Below are positions 33,731 through 42,275 of a DNA stretch of 46,312 nucleotides, piece after piece. The translations under genes were made by a program, and so were the position numbers. The notes under the pieces were generated by a model. The model was given only the letters and a program-made list of their open reading frames with translations. It was not told where the DNA came from and did no database searches. This DNA is from Sulfurimonas sp. (GTDB lineage: Bacteria; Campylobacterota; Campylobacteria; Campylobacterales; Sulfurimonadaceae): positions 1 to 46,312 of the forward strand of contig JAMORO010000010.1 of the NCBI GenBank assembly GCA_027063505.1. Direction: 5' to 3'. Positions within the stretch are counted from its first letter, which is position 1. Each line of letters opens with the position of its first letter.

Positions 33731-34314
33731 TGCGTACAAAAATTTGTGGCATTACTTCTCTTGAAGATGCTATGATGGCAATAGAATTAGGAGCAGATGC
33801 TCTTGGTTTTGTATTTTATCCCCCATCTCCTCGTTTTGTTACTATAGATCAAGCAAAAACTATCATTGAGCAACTACCCCCTTTTGTTGAAAAAGTTGCA
33901 CTCTTTGTAAATGAAGATGCCAGTACTATAGATCAAACCTGTCAAGCAGTTGGTGCGACACTTGCACAACTTCACTTTGAAGCTTCAACTGAGCTATGCG
34001 AAACATTACAGACTCCATATATAAAAGTTATCCGTGCAAAAAAAGCAGAAGATATTCTAAACTTTAAAGATGAGTATAGACTTGTTGATGCCTATTGTGA
34101 AGCCTATGGTGGTGCAGGAAAAAGGATAAATATAGAGTGGTTTAAAGATGTTGACTGTTCTAAAATAATACTCGCTGGTGGTTTAGATGATAAGAATGTA
34201 TCTTTCTTAAAAGAGTATGGTTTTTATGGTGTTGATGTAAGTAGTGGTGTTGAAATTAGCCATGGGAAAAAAGATAGAGTAAAAGTACAAGAGTTTATAC
34301 AAAATGCTCAATAA
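33730..34314 (+). CDS. trpF: Phosphoribosylanthranilate isomerase
   Basis: A 194-residue TIM barrel of tryptophan biosynthesis, performing the Amadori rearrangement of N-(5'-phosphoribosyl)anthranilate. The catalytic Cys is C6 in TKICGITSLEDA and the general acid Asp lies in VDAYCEAYGG; phosphate-binding segments ILAGGLDDKNVS and GVDVSSGVE follow. It is detached from the other trp genes. It starts on the last base of the rpe stop and ends 11 nt inside the DnaQ-like gene, a strongly coupled three-gene unit. Confidence 0.97.
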   Translation: MRTKICGITSLEDAMMAIELGADALGFVFYPPSPRFVTIDQAKTIIEQLPPFVEKVALFVNEDASTIDQTCQAVGATLAQLHFEASTELCETLQTPYIKVIRAKKAEDILNFKDEYRLVDAYCEAYGGAGKRINIEWFKDVDCSKIILAGGLDDKNVSFLKEYGFYGVDVSSGVEISHGKKDRVKVQEFIQNAQ

Positions 34315-35116
34315 AGAGTTCCCCCTCGATAAAAAAAGCATCTCTCGTTTAGCAACACGAGGACTGCCCTTAGAGGTACTAAAATCTCAGATAGATGAGA
34401 GCATTGATATGTTTATAGAGATCTCTCGAGCACAAGGTATAAATATCGTTAAACGCCAAGGCTACTTCTACTTTGATACAAAATATATTAAGATTTCTGA
34501 TGCTGAGTTTTGTATAGTAGATATTGAGACTAATGGTTCAAAACTAGAGAAGCATCAAATTATAGAGATAGCAGCACTAAAAATAAAAAATGGCAAAGTA
34601 ATTGATAGCTACGAGAGTCTAGTTTTTACAAAAGAGATAAACCCAATTATCACTGAGATAACAGGTATATCAGTACAAGACACAGTAGATGCTCCTTCTC
34701 TAGAAATAGTAATGAAAGAGTTCAAACTCTTTTTAGGAGATGCTATCTTTGTAGCACATGATGTAAAATTTGATTACAACTTCATCTCTGGGTCTATGCA
34801 AAAAGTAGGTTTAGAAGCCCTCTTAAACCGTCCACTCTGTTCACTTAGTCTAGCAGAAAGAACCATAGTATCTTACAGATATGCTCTCTCCTACCTTAAC
34901 GATACATTTCACCTCAACCCAAATCCATCACACCATAGAGCTATGAGTGATGTCATTACAACTTATGGGTTATTTAATTTATCTATGAAAAATTGTAAAG
35001 AGAGTTTAAATAATGTAGAGGATTTAATAAAATTTAGTCGCCAAGCACCTAGGCTTAAACGACCAAAATTTGATCCTTTTCTTCAAGAAGAAGAGAAGGA
35101 AAAAGAAAAACTGTAA
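34304..35116 (+). CDS. dnaQ: DnaQ-like 3'-5' exonuclease
   Basis: A 270-residue DEDDh exonuclease. Catalytic residues: D73 and E75 in VDIETNGS, D157 in AHDVKFDYNF, and H211/D216 in HHRAMSDVIT. An N-terminal helical extension (about 1-65) precedes the domain and a charged tail follows. It matches the Helicobacter gene beside rpe annotated as DNA polymerase III epsilon, but without the alpha-binding C-terminal region of E. coli DnaQ it could be a general repair or RNA exonuclease. The start ATG lies 11 nt inside trpF; the end is 3 nt from the convergent accA stop. Confidence 0.9.
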   Translation: MLNKEFPLDKKSISRLATRGLPLEVLKSQIDESIDMFIEISRAQGINIVKRQGYFYFDTKYIKISDAEFCIVDIETNGSKLEKHQIIEIAALKIKNGKVIDSYESLVFTKEINPIITEITGISVQDTVDAPSLEIVMKEFKLFLGDAIFVAHDVKFDYNFISGSMQKVGLEALLNRPLCSLSLAERTIVSYRYALSYLNDTFHLNPNPSHHRAMSDVITTYGLFNLSMKNCKESLNNVEDLIKFSRQAPRLKRPKFDPFLQEEEKEKEKL

Positions 35117-35119
35117 TGC

Positions 35120-36055
35120 TTACTCGCTAAATGCACCGTGACTTGTAAGTCTAGTGTAGCGGGCATCCATTCGTTCATCTTCACTCATAGCTTTGAGTTT
35201 TTTAAGTTCACCTAAAAAGTAATCACCAATGGCATTTGCCGCAGCCTCTTTTTCACGGTGTGCCCCAATAAGTGGTTCATCAATAATATCATCAATTAAA
35301 TCTAACTCTTTAAGGTCAGAAGATGTAATTTTCATAGCATTAGTTGCAGCTTCAGCTTTTTTTGGATCATTCCATAAAATTGCTGAACACCCTTCAGGAG
35401 AGATAACAGAAAAGACAGAATAACGCATCATAGCAAATTTATCAGCAACACCAATAGCAAGTGCTCCACCAGAACCACCCTCACCAATAACTATAGATAC
35501 TGTTGGTGTTTTAATGTCAGAAAGCTCTAAAAGATTTCTAGCAATAGCTTCAGACTGGTTACGCTCTTCAGCCCCAATACCAGGGTATGCACCCGGTGTG
35601 TCTATAAGCATTAAAATAGGCATTCCAAATTTTTCTGCCATTTTTGCAGCACGAAGTGCTTTTCTATAACCTTCGGGATGTGGCATACCAAAGTTACGTT
35701 TTAACTTATTTTTAGTTCCACGACCCTTTTGCTCACCAATAACCATAACTTTTTCATCACCGATGTATCCCATATAACAGAGAATAGCAGCATCATCACG
35801 GAAGTGGCGATCACCATGAATCTCATACTTATCTCGCATTAAAATGTTAATATAATCAAGAGCATAAGGACGATCAAGATGACGAGCTAATTGTAATTTC
35901 TGAAAATCTGAAAGATTTCCATAAACTTTTTCAACCTCTTTATCAAGAGTTAGCTTATGCTTTGCCATAGCTGTTGGATCATGACGAACCTGTGCAGAGA
36001 TAATATCTTCTTGTATGAACTTAATTTTATGTTCAAAATCTAAATATGTAGCCAA
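35120..36055 (-). CDS. accA: Acetyl-CoA carboxylase carboxyltransferase subunit alpha
   Basis: A 311-residue crotonase-fold subunit that, with AccD, moves the carboxyl group from biotin to acetyl-CoA to give malonyl-CoA, the first step in fatty acid synthesis. Conserved segments: [58 protein letters not shown] and [18 protein letters not shown], whose glycine-rich loop binds CoA. It lies 16 nt after fabF in the gpmI-fabG-acpP-fabF-accA cluster, so initiation and elongation genes are co-expressed. Confidence 0.98.
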   Translation of the reverse strand: MATYLDFEHKIKFIQEDIISAQVRHDPTAMAKHKLTLDKEVEKVYGNLSDFQKLQLARHLDRPYALDYINILMRDKYEIHGDRHFRDDAAILCYMGYIGDEKVMVIGEQKGRGTKNKLKRNFGMPHPEGYRKALRAAKMAEKFGMPILMLIDTPGAYPGIGAEERNQSEAIARNLLELSDIKTPTVSIVIGEGGSGGALAIGVADKFAMMRYSVFSVISPEGCSAILWNDPKKAEAATNAMKITSSDLKELDLIDDIIDEPLIGAHREKEAAANAIGDYFLGELKKLKAMSEDERMDARYTRLTSHGAFSE

Positions 36056-36071
36056 ATTAAATCCTTACTAG

Positions 36072-37280
36072 TTAGATTTTTTTAAAGATAAGAACACCAT
36101 TTGTCCCACCAAAACCAAATGAATTACTCATCGCTACATTTACTTCAGCTTTTCTAGCACCTTCAGTAATATAGTCTAAATCACAATTCTCATCTTTTGT
36201 AGTATAGTTAATTGTTGGAGGTAAAATACCATCACGCATCGCCATTAAACATACTACTGCTTCAATACCACCTGCAGCACCAAGACAGTGGCCAATTTGA
36301 CCTTTTATTGAAGACATTGGTGTTGCATCGCCAAGAAGCTCTTTCACTGCGGCTGTTTCATTCTTATCATTAATAGGTGTTGAAGTACCATGTGCATTTA
36401 CATAATCAACTTTTGGTTCACCTGCCATTTTATAGGCTGCTTTCATAGCACGAGCTGGACCATCAAGTGATGGAGTTGTAATATGGTTTGCATCACCAGA
36501 CTCTCCAAAACCGATAATTTCACCATAGATTTTAGCACCACGTGCTACTGCTGATTCATACTCTTCAAGTACTAAAGATGCTGCACCCTCACCCATAACA
36601 AAACCATCACGGTCTGCATCAAATGGACGAGATGAAGTTTTTGGATCATCATTTCTTGTTGAAAGAGCTTTCATCGCAGCAAATCCACCAATTCCTGCAC
36701 CAGTGATTGCAGACTCAGCTGCAACTACTAACATCTTATCTGCACCATTACAGATAATAGTTTTACATGCTTCACTAATTGCATGAGTTCCTGCAGCACA
36801 AGCTGTTACACTTGAGAGGTTTGGACCTTTTGTGCCATGTTCAATAGAGACAAATCCACCAAGCATATTTACTAATGCGCCAGGAATAAAGAAAGGAGAG
36901 ATACGACGTGGCCCACGAGTACTCAAAATAATAGAGTTTTTCTCGATTGATGGAAGACCACCAATACCAGAACCAGCACTAATACCAAATCTTTCATAAT
37001 CTGTATCTTCAGGAAGATTTGCATCCGCCATCGCTTCACCTGCAGCTTTAAGACCAAGGTGAATAAATCTATCTGCTTTTTTAACTTCTTTTGGAGGCAT
37101 TACAGTTGATGGATCAAAATCTTTTACTTCACCAGCAATTTGAACACTATAACCTTCAGTATCAAAAATAGATATCTTGTCAATTCCACATTCACCATCA
37201 CAAATAGCTTTAAAAGATGTCTCTTTGTCATTACCAACTGAATTTATCATACCTAGACCAGTTACTACTACTCTTCTCAT
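36072..37280 (-). CDS. fabF: Beta-ketoacyl-ACP synthase II
   Basis: A 402-residue condensing enzyme that extends acyl-ACP with malonyl-ACP. The Cys-His-His triad is visible in SSVTACAAGTHAI, VNAHGTSTP and GQIGHCLGAAGG, and the C-terminal NSFGFGGTN is standard. The start is placed at the ATG 37278-37280 (MRRVVVTGLGMINS), preceded by GGAGAG about 8 nt upstream. A longer reading from 37355 adds 25 residues of hydrophobic, non-family sequence without a good ribosome site and is rejected. It follows acpP and precedes accA. Confidence 0.98.
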   Translation of the reverse strand: MRRVVVTGLGMINSVGNDKETSFKAICDGECGIDKISIFDTEGYSVQIAGEVKDFDPSTVMPPKEVKKADRFIHLGLKAAGEAMADANLPEDTDYERFGISAGSGIGGLPSIEKNSIILSTRGPRRISPFFIPGALVNMLGGFVSIEHGTKGPNLSSVTACAAGTHAISEACKTIICNGADKMLVVAAESAITGAGIGGFAAMKALSTRNDDPKTSSRPFDADRDGFVMGEGAASLVLEEYESAVARGAKIYGEIIGFGESGDANHITTPSLDGPARAMKAAYKMAGEPKVDYVNAHGTSTPINDKNETAAVKELLGDATPMSSIKGQIGHCLGAAGGIEAVVCLMAMRDGILPPTINYTTKDENCDLDYITEGARKAEVNVAMSNSFGFGGTNGVLIFKKI

Positions 37281-37398
37281 TAAATACTCTCCAATATAAG
37301 TTATAAAATACTTTATAAAAATCAATGATACCCATTCATTTCTAAAAACATTCAAATACTGAGGAAAAATCCTCAGTTAAATAGTTTTAAATCTAAAA

Positions 37399-37626
37399 CT
37401 ATTTGCTCTCTACATATGCTACTACATCAGCAACAGTTGCAATTTTTTCTGCTTCATCGTCAGGAATTTCGATGTCGAATTTTTCTTCTAAAGCCATTAC
37501 TAATTCAACAACATCAAGGCTATCAGCACCTAAATCTTCTACGAATTTTGCATCGTCTTTAACTTCATCAGCGTTAACGCTTAATTGCTCAACTACTACT
37601 TCTTTAATATCATCTATAAGTGCCAT
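37399..37626 (-). CDS. acpP: Acyl carrier protein
   Basis: A 75-residue acidic four-helix protein that carries acyl chains on a 4'-phosphopantetheine attached to S36 in [21 protein letters not shown] stands before the ATG, and a TATAAT on the minus strand at 37659-37664 gives it its own strong promoter in the fabG-acpP gap, fitting the large amounts of ACP a cell needs. Confidence 0.98.
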   Translation of the reverse strand: MALIDDIKEVVVEQLSVNADEVKDDAKFVEDLGADSLDVVELVMALEEKFDIEIPDDEAEKIATVADVVAYVESK

Positions 37627-37658
37627 TATAGCTCCTGTTTTTTTATTTAAATCGGGTA

Positions 37659-37664
37659 ATTATA
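37659..37664 (-). promoter_or_regulatory. -10 box for acpP
   Basis: TATAAT on the minus strand 33 nt before the acpP ATG, directly past the fabG stop. Confidence 0.55.
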
Positions 37665-37687
37665 ACAAATCTAGCTTAAAAAAGCCA

Positions 37688-38434
37688 TTATGCCATATTC
37701 ATTCCACCATTTACTTTTAAAGTTTCACCTGTAATGTAACTAGAGTAATCAGAGAGTAAAAATGCAGTTGCCTCAGCAACTTCTGATGCCGCACCCATTC
37801 TGTTCATAGGAATCTTAGCATTTATACTTGTTTTTATATCATCTGAAAGTACTTCTGTCATCTCTGTAGAGATAAAACCTGGTGTAAGTGAGTTAAAACG
37901 TATACCACTTGTTGCAGCCTCAAGTGCAAATGATTTAGTCATCGCAATCGCACCACCCTTAGATGCAGCATAGTTAGTTTGACCTGCATTTCCAGTCTCA
38001 CCAATAATAGAAGCGATATTTACAACACTTCCAAATTTTTTCTTTCTTGCCGCTTTAAAAAATTCACGACATCCTATAAAAGTAGAAGTAAGATTCGCAT
38101 TGATTACAGACATAAAATCATCTGTTTTCATACGAAGGGCAAGTTTATCATTTGTAATTCCAGCATTATTAACAAGATAAGAGAGTTCCCCATCGCTGTC
38201 AATAATAGTTTTAATAGCATCACTAAATGCTGCTTCATCACTTACATCAAAACCGATTACAGCAGCAGTACCACCAGCAACCTCAATAGCCTCTTTTACA
38301 CTGTCAGCTTCCGCTACACCACTTCTGTAATTTACCCATACTTTAAGACCAAAGCCTGCTAAAGTTTTTGCTATCTCTGCACCAATACCACGACTTGAAC
38401 CTGTTACTAAAACATTTTTACCACTAAATTTCAT
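37688..38434 (-). CDS. fabG: 3-oxoacyl-ACP reductase
   Basis: A 248-residue short-chain dehydrogenase that reduces beta-ketoacyl-ACP with NADPH. The cofactor motif is VTGSSRGIGAE (10-20), NNAG follows (89-92), and the catalytic triad is S142, Y155, K159 in NYAASKGG. The C-terminal GGMNMA is typical. Length is normal. It lies 21 nt after gpmI and before acpP. Confidence 0.98.
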   Translation of the reverse strand: MKFSGKNVLVTGSSRGIGAEIAKTLAGFGLKVWVNYRSGVAEADSVKEAIEVAGGTAAVIGFDVSDEAAFSDAIKTIIDSDGELSYLVNNAGITNDKLALRMKTDDFMSVINANLTSTFIGCREFFKAARKKKFGSVVNIASIIGETGNAGQTNYAASKGGAIAMTKSFALEAATSGIRFNSLTPGFISTEMTEVLSDDIKTSINAKIPMNRMGAASEVAEATAFLLSDYSSYITGETLKVNGGMNMA

Positions 38435-38455
38435 ATTACAGAATTTCCTTTTTAT

Positions 38456-39931
38456 TTAAATTAAACTATGATCCATTTCTGATGGAATCTCTATCCCCAT
38501 AAGCTCTAAAACAGTTGGAGCAATGTTATTTAAACCACCGCTTTGCACTTTACTTACACCATCAGCCTCTACAAAACACCATACTTTACCAACAGTATGA
38601 TTTGTAAGTACATTTCCGGCATCGTCTCTCATCTCTTCACAATTCCCATGATCAGAGGTAATTACTAATGCATACTCCTGCTCTTTCGCTTTTTTAACTA
38701 TATAGCCTAACTGTTCATCTACTGCACTTACAGCTATTTTCGCTGCTTGAAAATTTCCAGTATGTCCAACCATATCACCATTCGCAAAGTTTACAACTAT
38801 AAAGTCATAAGAATCATCCATAGCATCTAACACAGCTTTTCCAACTGCTTTACAACTCATTTCAGGTTTCATGTCATATGTTTTTACATCAGGAGAGGGA
38901 ATAAGTACTCGTGTCTCATTTCTATAAGGCTCATCTATACCACCATTTAAGAAAAAAGTAACATGTGCATACTTTTCTGTCTCAGCCGTGTGGAGTTGTC
39001 GAAGCCCCTCTTTTGCAATAACTTCTGCAAGTGTATTTTTTGGGGCATCTTTTCTAAAAAGCACAGGGTATGGAAAACTTTTATCATATTCTGTAATTGT
39101 TGCAAGATTTATATCTATATTTTTTTGCTCAAAACCATCAAAGTTTTGAGAAGCTAGAGCAGTTACCATTTCGCGCATTCTATCACTACGGAAGTTTATA
39201 GTTAAAACGCTATCACCATCTAGTATACCTTCATACCCTTTAAATGCAGTTGGTTCTACAAACTCATCAGTCTCACCAAGAGAGTAAGAGTGCCCAATGT
39301 ATGCCGCAGGATCAAAATCACTCATCGGCTCAGCATTTACTATAGCATCATAACCACGCTTAACTCTTTCCCATCTATTGTCTCTATCCATAGAGTAAAA
39401 GCGTCCCGATATAGTTGCGATAGTTACATTCTCACTCAAATGTTTATTTACTTTTTCAATATACTTTTGTGCTGAAGTAGGAGAAACATCCCGTCCATCT
39501 GTTATAAGGTGAAGAAAAACTCGCTTGCCATTCTTTGCAGCAATATCAGCAATTCCCATAAAATGGTCAATATGAGAATGAACCCCACCATCACTCATAA
39601 GTCCAATAAGATGAAGTCTATCAGAAGTATTAAAAAGATTTTGTAACTCTTCATTTGATTCTAAGCTGTTTTCACTTAGAGCTAAGGAAATCTTCACCAA
39701 ATCTTGATAAAGAACTCTTCCACTTCCTATACTCATATGCCCCACTTCAGAGTTCCCCATCTGACCTTCAGGAAGACCAACACTTAATCCAAAAGTATCT
39801 ATTAAAGAGTGAGGTGTATTTTTAAAAAGATTATCATAAGTTGGTTTTGTAGCATTGTAGAAAGCATTACTCTCAATTTTATCAGAGTACCCAATACCAT
39901 CTGTTATCACTAAAATTGCTTTTTTACTCAA
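38456..39931 (-). CDS. gpmI: 2,3-bisphosphoglycerate-independent phosphoglycerate mutase
   Basis: A 491-residue di-manganese enzyme interconverting 3- and 2-phosphoglycerate. Metal and nucleophile motifs of the alkaline-phosphatase fold are present: D11 in ITDGIGYS, S61 in MGNSEVGHMSIGSG, and FANGDMVGHTGN and SDHGNCEEM near the C-terminus. The lid domain is seen in LITDGRDVSPTSAQKYI and ISGRFYSMDRDNRW. Length is normal. It starts the minus-strand cluster leading into fatty acid synthesis and is divergent from mraY. Confidence 0.98.
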   Translation of the reverse strand: MSKKAILVITDGIGYSDKIESNAFYNATKPTYDNLFKNTPHSLIDTFGLSVGLPEGQMGNSEVGHMSIGSGRVLYQDLVKISLALSENSLESNEELQNLFNTSDRLHLIGLMSDGGVHSHIDHFMGIADIAAKNGKRVFLHLITDGRDVSPTSAQKYIEKVNKHLSENVTIATISGRFYSMDRDNRWERVKRGYDAIVNAEPMSDFDPAAYIGHSYSLGETDEFVEPTAFKGYEGILDGDSVLTINFRSDRMREMVTALASQNFDGFEQKNIDINLATITEYDKSFPYPVLFRKDAPKNTLAEVIAKEGLRQLHTAETEKYAHVTFFLNGGIDEPYRNETRVLIPSPDVKTYDMKPEMSCKAVGKAVLDAMDDSYDFIVVNFANGDMVGHTGNFQAAKIAVSAVDEQLGYIVKKAKEQEYALVITSDHGNCEEMRDDAGNVLTNHTVGKVWCFVEADGVSKVQSGGLNNIAPTVLELMGIEIPSEMDHSLI

Positions 39932-39969
39932 TTCTATTCCTGTATACTGAATTTATTGAGCTATTATAC

Positions 39970-39975
39970 TATAAT
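39970..39975 (+). promoter_or_regulatory. -10 box for mraY
   Basis: TACTATAATG, a TATAAT about 44 nt before the mraY start. Confidence 0.5.
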
Positions 39976-40018
39976 GTCGCATTAATTTTACAAACAGACA
40001 TATAATTAGGAGTAACAT

Positions 40019-41080
40019 TTGCTATATTGGTTACACAATTTTTTAGATATAAATCTTTTAGGCTACATTACGATTCGTGCTGGAGTCTCTTTCTTTATTG
40101 CACTTATCTTAACACTATTTTTACTACCAAAGTTTATCCGTTGGGCACAAAGGACATCCAGGGTCCAACCTATTAACGAATGGGCTCCTGATAGACATCA
40201 GGAAAAAGCCTCTACTCCAACAATGGGTGGCATCGTATTTATAGGTGCAACTATCTTGGCATCCCTACTTACCATTAGACTAGACAATGTATATGCTCTT
40301 GGTGGTTTAATGACGATTGTTTTATTTGCTCTTATTGGGTTTCAAGATGATTTTGCAAAGATAAAAAAAAGTGAAAACCTCGCAGGGCTCAAAGCACGGA
40401 CTAAACTTCTACTACAGATAGTAGCCTCTTTTATTGTCGCAGCTTATCTATGTCTTTATGCAGGGTACAATACAGACTTGTATGTTCCTTTTCTAAAAAC
40501 TCCTCTTTTTAATCTCGGTATGTATGCTATTCCTGTATGGATTTTGGTTTTAGTAGCTACATCAAATGCTGTGAACCTAACAGATGGACTCGATGGTTTA
40601 GCTACAGTACCTTCTCTCGTTGCACTAGGAACATTTAGTATCATTATCTATATAACAGGACATGCAAACATCAGTGCATACCTCTTAATGCCAAACTTTC
40701 CAGTTGGAGAAGTTGCTATTATCGCTAGTGCCCTTATGGGTGCCTTAGTTGGATTTCTCTGGTATAACTGTCATCCTGCTGAAGTTTTTATGGGGGATAG
40801 TGGTTCCCTCACGATAGGTGCATTTTTAGGGTATCTTGCAATTATTAGTAAAAGTGAAGTTCTTTTAGTACTCATTGGTAGTATTTTTGTTATAGAGACT
40901 CTCTCTGTTATACTACAAGTTGGTAGTTATAAGTTAAGGAAAAAAAGAGTTTTTTTAATGGCCCCGATACATCACCATTTTGAGATGAAAAACTGGGCAG
41001 AGAACAAGATTATAGTTCGGTTTTGGATTATCGCCATCCTCTCAAATTTACTCGCCCTCATCAGTTTAAAAATAAGATAA
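40019..41080 (+). CDS. mraY: Phospho-N-acetylmuramoyl-pentapeptide transferase
   Basis: A 353-residue ten-TM enzyme that links UDP-MurNAc-pentapeptide to undecaprenyl phosphate to give lipid I. Active-site motifs are [29 protein letters not shown] and the C-terminal [12 protein letters not shown]. The start is TTG, with AGGAG six nt upstream (40008-40012); the protein begins [17 protein letters not shown], typical for the family. In many bacteria murD follows, but here the next genes are a convergent small lipoprotein and a tRNA cluster, so mraY is separated from the dcw cluster or at its end. Confidence 0.98.
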   Translation: MLYWLHNFLDINLLGYITIRAGVSFFIALILTLFLLPKFIRWAQRTSRVQPINEWAPDRHQEKASTPTMGGIVFIGATILASLLTIRLDNVYALGGLMTIVLFALIGFQDDFAKIKKSENLAGLKARTKLLLQIVASFIVAAYLCLYAGYNTDLYVPFLKTPLFNLGMYAIPVWILVLVATSNAVNLTDGLDGLATVPSLVALGTFSIIIYITGHANISAYLLMPNFPVGEVAIIASALMGALVGFLWYNCHPAEVFMGDSGSLTIGAFLGYLAIISKSEVLLVLIGSIFVIETLSVILQVGSYKLRKKRVFLMAPIHHHFEMKNWAENKIIVRFWIIAILSNLLALISLKIR

Positions 41081-41099
41081 GTCTAGTTAGACTTATCTT
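41074..41099. terminator. Bidirectional terminator shared by mraY and the small lipoprotein gene
   Basis: AAGATAAGTCT / AGACTTATCTT, a perfect 11-bp stem with loop AGTT. The plus strand continues TTTTGAATTTT; the minus strand continues ATTTTTAAAC. Both genes end inside the hairpin: the mraY TAA at 41078-41080 and the lipoprotein stop at 41083-41085. Confidence 0.8.
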
Positions 41100-41220
41100 T
41101 TGAATTTTCAAAAGCATTTGTAATATCACTAGTAATACTATTTGTATTATCATTTATCTCTTTAACACTACAGCCTACGAACATAAATGTCATGCTAAAT
41201 ACCAAAAGTACATATTTCAT
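41083..41220 (-). CDS. Small (45-residue) lipoprotein
   Basis: An open frame of 45 residues starting MKYVLLVFSMTFMFVGC and ending NAFENSKDKSN. The signal peptide has a lipobox F-V-G-C17 (V at -2, G at -1), so the mature peptide is only about 29 polar residues (SVKEINDNTNSITSD) rich in Asn, Thr, Ser. AGGAGAT lies about 9 nt before the ATG, and the stop falls in the bidirectional terminator, both strong signs of a real gene. The size is like entericidin or other tiny envelope lipoproteins, but the sequence is not one I recognise. Confidence 0.8.
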   Translation of the reverse strand: MKYVLLVFSMTFMFVGCSVKEINDNTNSITSDITNAFENSKDKSN

Positions 41221-41318
41221 AACTATATCTCCTTTTTTAATTTATTAACTTCATTATACAAAAAAACAATAAAGAAGCAATATTTATTGGCATAAGCTAA
41301 CTTTCAGTAGAAGCAAGA

Positions 41319-41324
41319 TATAAT
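41319..41324 (+). promoter_or_regulatory. -10 box for the first tRNA-Phe
   Basis: TATAAT followed by TTCGCTCTTT, 19 nt before the tRNA. The downstream motif recurs at the tRNA-Val promoter. Confidence 0.6.
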
Positions 41325-41342
41325 TTCGCTCTTTAAAAGTAT

Positions 41343-41418
41343 GGCCAATTAGCTCAGTCGGTAGAGCAACTGACTGAAAATCAGTGTGTCCTTGGTTCGA
41401 TTCCGAGATTGGCCACCA
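41343..41418 (+). tRNA. tRNA-Phe(GAA), copy 1
   Basis: A 76-nt cloverleaf. Acceptor stem GGCCAAT/ATTGGCC, D arm AGCTCAGTCGGTAGAGC, anticodon arm CTGACTGAAAATCAG with anticodon GAA, T arm GGTTCGATTCC, discriminator A and encoded CCA. Identical to copy 2. Confidence 0.97.
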
Positions 41419-41456
41419 CTCTTTTAAAGACTTTTAACATTACAAATATTTACCGT

Positions 41457-41532
41457 GGCCAATTAGCTCAGTCGGTAGAGCAACTGACTGAAAATCAGTG
41501 TGTCCTTGGTTCGATTCCGAGATTGGCCACCA
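41457..41532 (+). tRNA. tRNA-Phe(GAA), copy 2
   Basis: Identical over all 76 nt to copy 1, 38 nt downstream, with encoded CCA. No promoter-like box is evident in the 38-nt spacer, so both copies probably come from one transcript. Confidence 0.97.
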
Positions 41533-41624
41533 CCATTACAATATCAAATCCCTTATAACTTTTTTAATAAACTAAATATTTGATATACTTTTACATATTA
41601 TGTTTTGTATTGAGCATAACTTAT

Positions 41625-41999
41625 GGGGACGACTTGGCTTCGACTGGAGCTAATAGTCTACGATTGCATGTCGGACTGAGCACTTCCGTTACACGGCTCA
41701 CTATTGCTTAAATGCAAACAATACAAATTACCGCCCAGCTTTAGCAGTAGCTTAAGTTTTACCCCCTCTTAGAGGACGGGCTGCTTCACCGATGGACTCT
41801 AGATAAGTCGGATTCGAAGTATAACCCCTATGTAGATATATATAAAGTCTGTCTCAGCTTTATACGAATCTTGAGGCTCGTCTTGTGTAGCTTTGCAAAT
41901 TGTGTGAAGCAAGATTAAACTTTAACAATTTCTCTAAGCATGTAGACGTCGTAGAAAATTAGTTTTAGGACTGCGGTTCGATCCCGCACGTCTCCACCA
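41625..41999 (+). ncRNA. ssrA: tmRNA (ssrA)
   Basis: About 375 nt. It opens GGGGACGACTTGGCTTCGAC and ends in a tRNA-like half with T arm GGTTCGATCCC, acceptor CGTCTCC and encoded ACCA. The resume codon is GCA at 41714, and the tag frame runs 41714-41755, reading ANNTNYRPALAVA then TAA (AANNTNYRPALAVA including the tmRNA's own alanine). It is a one-piece, not permuted, tmRNA. It rescues stalled ribosomes and tags their products for proteolysis. Confidence 0.97.
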
Positions 42000-42025
42000 A
42001 ATATCTATATTTAAGAAATTTTTGG

Positions 42026-42031
42026 TAAAAT
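42026..42031 (+). promoter_or_regulatory. -10 box for tRNA-Val
   Basis: TAAAAT followed by TTCGCACTTT, 21 nt before the tRNA, sharing its downstream motif with the tRNA-Phe promoter. Confidence 0.45.
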
Positions 42032-42051
42032 TTCGCACTTTTAATAAAAAA

Positions 42052-42126
42052 GCTCGATTAACTCAGTGGTAGAGTGCCTCTATGACATGGAGGTGGTCAC
42101 TAGTTCAAATCTAGTATCGAGCACCA
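42052..42126 (+). tRNA. tRNA-Val(GAC)
   Basis: 75 nt with acceptor GCTCGAT/ATCGAGC, D arm ACTCAGTGGTAGAGT, anticodon stem CCTCT/GGAGG, loop ATGACAT (anticodon GAC), T arm ACTAGTTCAAATCTAGT and encoded CCA. Reads GUC/GUU. Confidence 0.95.
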
Positions 42127-42209
42127 TCCTTTTAATTTCTTTTTTCATACTTTTCGCTTAAATATTTAAAAAAACTTCTTTTTTACTTTTAATTTATGTT
42201 TATTAGTTG

Positions 42210-42215
42210 TATAAT
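42210..42215 (+). promoter_or_regulatory. -10 box for pckA
   Basis: TTGTATAAT 61 nt before the pckA ATG, directly before the palindrome at 42229-42248. Confidence 0.55.
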
Positions 42216-42228
42216 TTCACTATTAAAT

Positions 42229-42248
42229 GACACTTTTTAAAAAGTGTC
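42229..42248 (+). promoter_or_regulatory. Perfect 20-bp palindrome in the pckA 5' region
   Basis: GACACTTTTT/AAAAAGTGTC with no spacer. It begins 14 nt after the -10 box, thus at or just inside the transcript start. That position fits a repressor operator or a 5' stem of the mRNA. As a terminator of the upstream tRNA it would lack a T-run (TAATTTTAC follows). Confidence 0.55.
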
Positions 42249-42275
42249 TAATTTTACAGTACCACAAGGTAAATT

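Noticed and set aside
37281..37355. 25-residue N-terminal extension of FabF
   Set aside because: The extension is hydrophobic, unlike any FabF start, and lacks a ribosome site. The internal ATG at 37278-37280 has GGAGAG at good spacing and gives the usual MRRVVVTG opening.
41343..41532. Tandem identical tRNA-Phe as an attachment-site duplication left by an integrated element
   Set aside because: Only 38 nt separate the copies and no integrase or foreign gene is near. Ordinary gene duplication explains it.
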